From an uncultured Ruminococcus sp. (lineage in GTDB: Bacteria; Bacillota; Clostridia; Oscillospirales; Ruminococcaceae): a stretch of 10,756 bases of DNA. The translations under genes were made by a program, and so were the position numbers. Shown piece after piece: positions 4,849 through 10,756 of the stretch (position 1 is its first letter; each line of letters starts with the position of its first letter). The stretch covers positions 1 to 10,756 of the forward strand of contig CAMWRL010000058.1 in NCBI GenBank assembly GCA_947176685.1, given 5' to 3'. The notes below the pieces were generated by a model. It saw only the letters and a list, made by a program, of their open reading frames with translations, made no database searches and had not been told where the DNA came from.

Positions 4849-7404
4849 ATAAAAAAAATAACAATCGGAATAACTGCACACGTTGACTCCGGAAAAACCA
4901 CTCTGTCAGAAGCTTTGCTTTTCAGAACAGGAACTATCCGTAAATCTGGACGAGTTGACAACGGCGATTCTACTCTCGACACCGACCCCGCAGAAAGAAA
5001 CAGGGGTATTACTATATTTTCTCATCAGGCTGACTTCATAACCGGAAATACTCATATCTTTCTGACCGACACTCCCGGACACGTTGACTTCTCGGCAGAA
5101 ACTGAAAGAGCTTTCAGCATACTTGACTATGCTGTATTGGTCATAAGCGCAACTAACGGCGTACAGTCCCACACCGCTACCCTCTGGAAACTCCTTGAAA
5201 AATATTCTATACCAACGTTCATATTCGTCAACAAGATGGATTTGACCGGAGCTGACAAACAGTCCGTACTTGAAAACCTTCGCCGGAGACTGTCGGAAAA
5301 CTGCGCCGATTTTTCCGGCGATATATATGAAAACTCCGCACTCTGCAACGAAAGCCTTATGGAAGAATATCTGGAAAATAATACACTCTCCGATAACAGT
5401 ATCGCCGCCGGAATAGCTGAAAGAAATATATTTCCGTGTTGGTTCGGTTCTGCGCTGAAAATGACAGGGATAGACGGTTTTCTTGAAATGCTCGACCGCT
5501 TCACGGCTGAAAAAGACCGTCCGTCAGGATTCGGGGCGAGGGTATTCAAAATCACTTATGACAACAAAGGAAACAGACTTTCGCATATCAAAGTAACCGG
5601 CGGTTGTCTGAGAGTACGGGACGAACTTGAATACACGGATTCGGACGGCGAAATGATTACCGCAAAAGTAACCGGAATACGGTTTTACTCAGGCGAAAAG
5701 TACCGTACAGCAGACCTTGCGGAAAGCGGCGAAGTATGCGCAGTAACAGGAATTTCCGGAACGTACTCCGGTCAGGGTATGGGATTTGAAAAGGATTTGG
5801 GAAAAGCCTTTCTTGAACCTGTAATGACATATCAGGTAAACTTTCCGCCGGAAAAGAACGTAAATGATGTACTGAAAAATATGCGCATTCTGGAAGACGA
5901 AGACCCCCAGCTTCACATACTATGGAATGAAATCAATAAAAGCATTTCCGTACAGCTTATGGGAGCAATACAGCTTGAAATTCTTACTCAGGTTATTATG
6001 CGGAAATTCGGATATAGTGTAACATTCAGCAACGGAGCAGTCGCTTACAAGGAAACTATTAAAAATACCGTTGAGGGTGTAGGACATTATGAACCTCTCC
6101 GGCACTATGCGGAAGTGCATCTTATTCTTGAACCCCTTGAACGGGGCAGGGGACTGGTCTTTGATACGGCGTGCAGTGAAGACGTTCTGGACAGAAACTG
6201 GCAGAGACTTATTTTAACACATCTTGCGGAAAAACAGCACATCGGTACTCTTACGGGTTCGCCGGTGACTGATATGAAAATAACTCTTGCTTCCGGAAAA
6301 GCACACCTCAAACATACTGAAGGCGGAGATTTCCGGCAAGCTACATATCGGGCAGTCCGGCAAGGTCTAAGAAGTGCAGAATGCATTCTCCTTGAGCCGT
6401 ACTATAATTACGAACTTGAAATTCCGTCCGTCAGCACGGGACGGGCAATAGCGGACTTACAGCATATGTCTGCGGACTTCGGACAACCTGAAACTATTGG
6501 TGATATGTCAATTATAAAAGGCACTGCTCCGGTTTCGGAAATCAACGGCTATCAGTCGGAAGTAATTGCCTACACTCACGGAAAAGGTCGGCTTATATGT
6601 ACTGCCGGAGAGTATCGGGAATGTCACAATACTCAACAGATTATAGCAGGATTCGGCTACGACTGCGACAGCGATATTGAAAATACTGCCGATTCGGTTT
6701 TCTGCACACACGGAGCAGGCTATGTTGTCCGCTGGAATGAAGTCCCCCAGCGTATGCATCTGCCGTCCTGTCTTGTCCGACAGTCCGAAGCACACGAAGT
6801 CTACAGGGAAAAAGCCCGTCACTTTGTACGGGAAGCCGTGTCCGATGCCGAGCTTATGGAAATCTTTGAACGGACTTACGGAAAAATAAATAAAGACCCT
6901 CACAGAGCTTTCAAGAAGACAAAAGCTGTTTCCGTCAGTCACGACAAACCAGTGACGTACAATTTTAACGGAAAAGATTATCTTCTTGTTGACGGTTATA
7001 ATATAATATTTTCGTGGGACGAACTAAAGAAAATTGCGGAAGATAACCTTGATGCGGCACGTTCGGAACTCATAAATATGATGTGCAACTATCAGGGTTT
7101 TACAGGATATGAAGTTATAGTAGTATTTGACGCATACAAAGTAAAGGGCAAGCACCGTGACATTGAAAAGTACTGCAACATAAATGTTGTCTATACCAGA
7201 GAATCAGAAACCGCCGATACTTATATAGAAAAGGTTTCCCACGAACTATCAAAGGACAACCGTGTACGGGTAGCGACTTCTGACGGTCTGGAACAGATTA
7301 TTATTATGGGCAACGGTGCTATGAGGATTTCTGCACGGGAACTCCACGAACAGTATCTCAACGCCGACAAGGCTATAAAGGAATTCATTTCAGAAATGAA
7401 GTGA
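4849..7404 (+). CDS. EF-G/TetM-like translation GTPase fused to an NYN (Rae1/YacP-type) endoribonuclease domain
   Basis: The predicted product is 851 residues, against about 640 for TetM. The N-terminal G domain has all GTPase motifs: AHVDSGKT (10-17), RGITI (52-56), DTPGHVD (74-80), NKMD (128-131) and GSALKMTG (200-207). EF-G-like domains II-V follow to about 640. The domain IV tip reads LKHTEGGDFR (487-496) where TetM has the YSPVST-type loop that displaces tetracycline, so drug resistance is doubtful. A linker with LMEIFERTYGKI (669-680) leads to an NYN nuclease domain (about 710-851) very like B. subtilis Rae1/YacP. It keeps acidic motifs VDGYN (714-718), VVFDA (758-762), ESETADTYIEK (785-795) and ATSDGLEQ (809-816). 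Rae1 cleaves mRNA in the ribosomal A site, where TetM and EF-G also bind, so I infer a ribosome-acting surveillance or rescue factor. The start is chosen as ATA 4849 from spacing and homology (MKKITIGI). A conventional caller would use GTG 4840, giving 854 residues. Confidence 0.85.
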   Translation: MKKITIGITAHVDSGKTTLSEALLFRTGTIRKSGRVDNGDSTLDTDPAERNRGITIFSHQADFITGNTHIFLTDTPGHVDFSAETERAFSILDYAVLVISATNGVQSHTATLWKLLEKYSIPTFIFVNKMDLTGADKQSVLENLRRRLSENCADFSGDIYENSALCNESLMEEYLENNTLSDNSIAAGIAERNIFPCWFGSALKMTGIDGFLEMLDRFTAEKDRPSGFGARVFKITYDNKGNRLSHIKVTGGCLRVRDELEYTDSDGEMITAKVTGIRFYSGEKYRTADLAESGEVCAVTGISGTYSGQGMGFEKDLGKAFLEPVMTYQVNFPPEKNVNDVLKNMRILEDEDPQLHILWNEINKSISVQLMGAIQLEILTQVIMRKFGYSVTFSNGAVAYKETIKNTVEGVGHYEPLRHYAEVHLILEPLERGRGLVFDTACSEDVLDRNWQRLILTHLAEKQHIGTLTGSPVTDMKITLASGKAHLKHTEGGDFRQATYRAVRQGLRSAECILLEPYYNYELEIPSVSTGRAIADLQHMSADFGQPETIGDMSIIKGTAPVSEINGYQSEVIAYTHGKGRLICTAGEYRECHNTQQIIAGFGYDCDSDIENTADSVFCTHGAGYVVRWNEVPQRMHLPSCLVRQSEAHEVYREKARHFVREAVSDAELMEIFERTYGKINKDPHRAFKKTKAVSVSHDKPVTYNFNGKDYLLVDGYNIIFSWDELKKIAEDNLDAARSELINMMCNYQGFTGYEVIVVFDAYKVKGKHRDIEKYCNINVVYTRESETADTYIEKVSHELSKDNRVRVATSDGLEQIIIMGNGAMRISARELHEQYLNADKAIKEFISEMK

Positions 7405-7473
7405 CAATTTACAACAGGATGTCCGGAAAAAAAACAATATAACAATATATCATTCTACTGATTATGATAAATT

Positions 7474-7496
7474 TCACTATGAAACAGTGATATAAT
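7474..7496 (+). promoter_or_regulatory. Probable spoIIE promoter with extended -10
   Basis: TATAAT (7491-7496) is preceded by TG at 7488-7489, giving an extended -10 element. No good -35 is seen at 17 bp. The -10 is flanked by a small dyad, TCACT (7474-7478) and AGTGA (7486-7490). Transcription would begin near 7503, about 30 bases before the TTG start. In Bacillus, spoIIE uses a sigma-A promoter activated by Spo0A, and a weak -35 fits that. I found no clear Spo0A box, so control by Spo0A is only inferred. Confidence 0.45.
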
Positions 7497-7531
7497 ATTA
7501 TTCATATCCTGAAAAATCAGAGGGTGATATT

Positions 7532-9778
7532 TTGAAAAAAAGAAAATTTTGTAAAAATAATTCCGCACTCAAACTATGGGCTTTCATATCAGCAGCCGGA
7601 GCAGGTTTTCTGTTGTCCGGAACAGATATGGCAGGAGTAGCGTCGTTTGCGGACATCTCAATAGCCGGAGCGTTGCCGCTGCCTATGGCAGGGGCGGTAC
7701 TTGCCGGAGAGTTTCTTCAATGTATGGCAAGCCATACCGTTGGCAGGAACATTGTTAAAATTACAGCAATGGTAATAATCATAATTGCAAAGATGTTTTA
7801 CGAACCTAAAAATACTCCCCGTATCAACGGTCTTACAACTGCAATGGGAGTATTTACAGCTGGTACGGCGGTTTCGGCAATTATAGGCGAAATCCCTTAC
7901 AAACTGCTTTTCTATACATTTTACGGCGGACTGGCAGGTTTTACAGCATATTCACTTGCATATATACTGTCCGGTCTGAAAAAACGGTTTGTACTGGACT
8001 TTTCCACAACAACGGGCTGCGCTTATGCGATAGTATATACTATATGTGTATCTTCGCTGTGTTCGGTAAAAGTCCCTTACATAAATATCGGGCTTATCTT
8101 CGGAATTACGGTAACGCTTTTCGGGGCATACTACTATTGCCATACAGGAGGGGTTATGTGTGGTGCGCTGACGGCTTGCGGAGCTTTTCTGTCGTCAGTC
8201 GACTACGGAATGACTGTTGTATTACTTCCGGCTGCCGGACTACTTACGGGTTATCTTAATAAACAGAAAAATACAACTGCATCGTTATGTTTTGTCGGAA
8301 TAAACTTTACTCTTATGGTGCTTACCGGAATTACCCAGAACAGTATTTATAGTATGATTGATGTGGTATGTTCAGCAATACTGTTTCTGATAATATCTCC
8401 GGCGTATTCTGACAAGTGGTTTACGACAGGTGGGGACAGGTTTTCAGCATTACCGGAAGTCCTTGCCGTAAGAATGGGTTTTCTTGCCGACACGGTGAGG
8501 ACGGTTCGCACGGAATCAGAAAGAATCTCCGGAATGCTTTCGAGGAAAAAAGACAGAAGTGTTCCGACAGAAGACGTTGTAAATGCAGTGTGTACAAGCT
8601 GTCCGAAAAAAATACGCTGCTGGCAGTTGAATCCCCAGAATACAAAATCGGGTTTTATGAAACTTTCAGCAATGACGGAGTTTTCAGAGGAAAATTTTCC
8701 TTACGAAATACGGGACTGCATTTATAAAAGCGGTCTGGTGAACTTTTACAGGAAAATGACCGCCGAAAAAGCTAAGGAACGTATTATATCGCTCCGGCAG
8801 TCGGACAATATGACACTGCTTTCGGAGCAGATGAAGACCATTGAAGAAATAGTGCATTCGGCAGGCAAACGGCTTGATGTAAGATTTTCTTCACCGATAA
8901 GCAAAATGATAAAAAATAAACTCAATAAATTTGGATTTTATCCATCTCAGGTAATATCTTACTATAATTCCGGAAACCGTCTGCATACGGAGATTTATTT
9001 CAGCCGGAAAAATACTCCCGAAAACTTCACAAGAATATGCGACCTCGTTTCCGATGAACTCAAAGTACCGCTTGACGCTTCTGCTCCGGTAAGCTCCGGC
9101 GAGCAGGTGCGCATAAGGCTTTATGAACAGCCGAAATACAGACTTGATGTATATTCAACTTCGGTATGCTCCGAAAACTCCGACAGCGAAAACGGTGATA
9201 CTTTCGGGACTTTCGGGGACGGTACGGGCAAATCATACGTTATTCTTTCTGACGGTATGGGCAGCGGCAAAACTGCTGCCGTTGAATCCAGAATGGTGGT
9301 TCAGATGTTCAAAAGGCTTGTCGGAAGCGGCATTGATTATCCGTCAGCTATAAAGCTTATCAACTCCATTATGATGACCAAATCACCGGACGAAACTTTC
9401 GCAACTCTGGACGTTGTACGGATAGACCTTGATACCTGCGGACTGACCGTTATAAAATCCGGAGCTTCCGCAACTCTGATACGCCATAGGGGAAACGTCA
9501 TTAAAATTATGTCACCGACTTTTCCAATCGGAATATACAGCAAATCAGAAATATTTTCGTGTCAGTGCGATTTTGAGGAAGGCGACATAATAATTATGTT
9601 TTCGGACGGCATAAGCGAAAATGAATACAGATTCATAAAAGAACTGCTTTTACAGAATGACGATTTGAAAAAAATAGTTGACGAAATATGCGCCAAAGCT
9701 GAAGTATTTAACCCTGCGTTCCATACGGATGACATCACGGTTATAGGAATACGGGCAACTGCAAAAAATGTCCGATAA
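7532..9778 (+). CDS. spoIIE: Stage II sporulation protein E, PP2C-type serine phosphatase
   Basis: SpoIIE sits at the polar septum and dephosphorylates the anti-anti-sigma factor SpoIIAA, which releases sigma-F in the forespore. The product has 748 residues (B. subtilis about 827). Residues about 14-290 form a multi-pass membrane region of roughly eight to ten hydrophobic segments. A middle region includes the conserved cysteine cluster C354-x2-C357-x5-C363-W364. The C-terminal PP2C domain (about 530-741) has the metal-binding aspartates in SDGMGSG (573-579, D574), FSDG (690-693, D692) and HTDD (731-734). The TFATLDV stretch (622-628) is also typical. All catalytic motifs are present, so the enzyme should be active. 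The TTG at 7532 is chosen because AGGGTGAT (7521-7528) is correctly spaced and no ATG fits. It is probably a single-gene unit, 127 bp after the GTPase gene. Confidence 0.95.
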   Translation: MKKRKFCKNNSALKLWAFISAAGAGFLLSGTDMAGVASFADISIAGALPLPMAGAVLAGEFLQCMASHTVGRNIVKITAMVIIIIAKMFYEPKNTPRINGLTTAMGVFTAGTAVSAIIGEIPYKLLFYTFYGGLAGFTAYSLAYILSGLKKRFVLDFSTTTGCAYAIVYTICVSSLCSVKVPYINIGLIFGITVTLFGAYYYCHTGGVMCGALTACGAFLSSVDYGMTVVLLPAAGLLTGYLNKQKNTTASLCFVGINFTLMVLTGITQNSIYSMIDVVCSAILFLIISPAYSDKWFTTGGDRFSALPEVLAVRMGFLADTVRTVRTESERISGMLSRKKDRSVPTEDVVNAVCTSCPKKIRCWQLNPQNTKSGFMKLSAMTEFSEENFPYEIRDCIYKSGLVNFYRKMTAEKAKERIISLRQSDNMTLLSEQMKTIEEIVHSAGKRLDVRFSSPISKMIKNKLNKFGFYPSQVISYYNSGNRLHTEIYFSRKNTPENFTRICDLVSDELKVPLDASAPVSSGEQVRIRLYEQPKYRLDVYSTSVCSENSDSENGDTFGTFGDGTGKSYVILSDGMGSGKTAAVESRMVVQMFKRLVGSGIDYPSAIKLINSIMMTKSPDETFATLDVVRIDLDTCGLTVIKSGASATLIRHRGNVIKIMSPTFPIGIYSKSEIFSCQCDFEEGDIIIMFSDGISENEYRFIKELLLQNDDLKKIVDEICAKAEVFNPAFHTDDITVIGIRATAKNVR

Positions 9779-9915
9779 TATATGAATAAATATTCAGATG
9801 TGCATTTTAACAAACTATATAAACCGTTATGTAATTTTTTTGTGGCATAATGCACAAAAAAGTTTGGAAAAAATTGGCGTAAAAGCTGAAATTTTTATCT
9901 TATTTCTGAAAAGAC
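9779..9915. other. AT-rich intergenic region after spoIIE with inverted repeats
   Basis: No ORF of substance is present. TGTGCATT (9799-9806) is exactly complementary to AATGCACA (9849-9856), and CAAACT (9811-9816) to AGTTTG (9861-9866). The two pairings cross, as in a pseudoknot. A further weak hairpin pairs 9836-9844 with 9853-9861. I see no canonical GC-rich stem plus T-tract for spoIIE termination. In DNA this AT-rich, such short pairings may be chance. Confidence 0.3.
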
Positions 9916-9944
9916 TTGAATAATTCTCCGGTTTCTGGTAAAAT
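9916..9944 (+). promoter_or_regulatory. Sigma-A promoter of glgB
   Basis: TTGAAT (9916-9921) and TAAAAT (9939-9944) are separated by exactly 17 bp, with an extended TG at 9936-9937. Transcription would start near 9951, giving a very short leader of about 20 bases that begins just before the AAAGGAGG ribosome binding site (9955-9962). Such a short leader leaves little room for RNA-based control. Confidence 0.65.
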
Positions 9945-9969
9945 GATATATAGCAAAGGAGGCTGAATT

Positions 9970-10756
9970 ATGTCTGCAAAAAATAATAATCTCAACGATT
10001 TTCCGCTTTATCTGTTCTATCAGGGAAAGAACTACGAGGCCTATAAGTTTTTCGGGGCTCACTCCCGCAAAAAAGGTCGCTCACGGGTTTTCACTTTCAG
10101 GGTTTGGGCTCCTAATGCTGTAAGTGTTTCAGTCGTGGGAGACTTCAACGACTGGGACAGAAGCAAAAATCCTATGACGCTTATCTCCGATGGCGTATGG
10201 GAAGCTGAAATCTCCAAGCTTAAACAATTCGATGTCTACAAGTACAGTATCATAACCAGAGACGGAAGAACTATTCTCAAGTCCGACCCCTACGCTTCAC
10301 ATTTTGAGACCCGTCCCAGTACCGCTTCTAAAATCTATGAAAGCGAATACCAATGGAATGACTCTGAATGGTTTGCGCAGAAAAAGGACAAAAATATCTA
10401 CAAAAGCCCCGTCAATGTCTATGAAGTCCACCTCGGCTCATGGAAAGTAAAAAAACAGGATACTTTTATAGATTATATAACTTTCGCAAACGAAATTATT
10501 CCGTATCTCCGGAAAATGTCCTATACCCACATAGAGTTTATGCCGCTGACCGAATATCCGTTTGACGGTTCGTGGGGCTATCAGGTTACCGGATATTTTG
10601 CGCCGACTTCACGTTACGGTACTCCGGACGATTTCAGAAAAATGATTGATATGTTCCACGAAGCCGGTATCGGCGTCATTCTGGACTGGGTTCCCGCACA
10701 CTTCCCGAAAGACGGCTCGGGTCTGTACGAATTTGACGGCACCTGCTGTTATGAGT
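9970..10756 (+). CDS. glgB: 1,4-alpha-glucan branching enzyme, N-terminal part (cut by window end)
   Basis: GlgB forms alpha-1,6 branches in glycogen by cutting and transferring alpha-1,4 glucan segments. 262 codons are visible of an expected 630 or more. After a short N-terminal stretch there is a CBM48-like beta-sandwich (about 38-110, with FRVWAPNAVSVSVVGDFNDW at 43-62). The GH13 catalytic barrel starts around 148. Signatures are VYEVHLGSW (150-158), the FDGSWGYQVTGYFAPTS stretch (198-214) and ILDWVPAHFPKD (237-248), which is GH13 conserved region I in its GlgB form. The catalytic Asp and Glu lie beyond the window. ATG 9970 follows a strong AAAGGAGG (9955-9962) with a 7-base spacer. Other glycogen genes may follow downstream, but that cannot be seen here. 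Confidence 0.94.
   Translation, partial: MSAKNNNLNDFPLYLFYQGKNYEAYKFFGAHSRKKGRSRVFTFRVWAPNAVSVSVVGDFNDWDRSKNPMTLISDGVWEAEISKLKQFDVYKYSIITRDGRTILKSDPYASHFETRPSTASKIYESEYQWNDSEWFAQKKDKNIYKSPVNVYEVHLGSWKVKKQDTFIDYITFANEIIPYLRKMSYTHIEFMPLTEYPFDGSWGYQVTGYFAPTSRYGTPDDFRKMIDMFHEAGIGVILDWVPAHFPKDGSGLYEFDGTCCYE

Noticed and set aside
4849..7404. Annotation as a tetracycline resistance ribosomal protection gene
   Set aside because: The G domain is TetM-like, but the domain IV tip is LKHTEGGDFR rather than the TetM drug-displacing loop, and the protein carries an extra nuclease domain. Resistance is not supported by sequence.
7419..7425. TGTCCGG as a Spo0A box upstream of spoIIE
   Set aside because: It differs from the TGTCGAA consensus at three positions and lies about 70 bp upstream of the -10, so it is not convincing.
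9836..9861. Hairpin TTTTTTGTG/CACAAAAAA as a spoIIE terminator
   Set aside because: The stem is almost all A/T and is followed by A rather than T on the coding strand, so it does not fit an intrinsic terminator.

Overview
The window looks like chromosomal DNA from a low-GC, endospore-forming member of the Clostridia, probably of the Ruminococcus/Oscillospiraceae type. The evidence is two sporulation genes (yunB, spoIIE), a clostridial DUF4364 gene, GGTGA-type ribosome binding sites, frequent ATA/AGA/GGA codons and a glycogen branching gene. I see no mobile element, tRNA, rRNA or CRISPR array. The genus is an inference.

Layout: (1) 1-190 is a leader region with a near-perfect sigma-A promoter (45-73), then an intrinsic terminator (139-180) whose U-tract runs straight into the aroB ribosome binding site. 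This is the geometry of transcription attenuation. (2) 191-4105 is a tight plus-strand operon, aroB-aroA-aroC-DUF4364, with gaps of 2 to 9 bp and one 20-bp overlap. The three aro genes cover a cyclisation step and the last two steps to chorismate. AroC keeps the clostridial chorismate synthase framework but has lost several active-site signatures. (3) 4102-4737 (minus strand) is yunB, a sporulation gene whose stop codon interlocks with that of DUF4364. (4) 4738-4848 is a short divergent intergenic region with a perfect 26-bp palindrome just before the next ribosome binding site. (5) 4849-7404 encodes an EF-G/TetM-like translation GTPase fused to a C-terminal NYN (YacP/Rae1-type) endoribonuclease domain, apparently started from an ATA codon. 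(6) 7532-9778 is spoIIE, the membrane PP2C phosphatase that activates sigma-F in the forespore, with a TTG start. (7) 9970 to the window edge is the 5' part of glgB, behind its own promoter.

How they work together: the aro genes form one pathway operon. yunB and spoIIE both belong to sporulation but are separate transcription units. The GTPase-NYN gene is a predicted ribosome-associated factor. The most unusual items are that fusion and its ATA start, the eroded AroC active site, and the predicted attenuator ahead of aroB.
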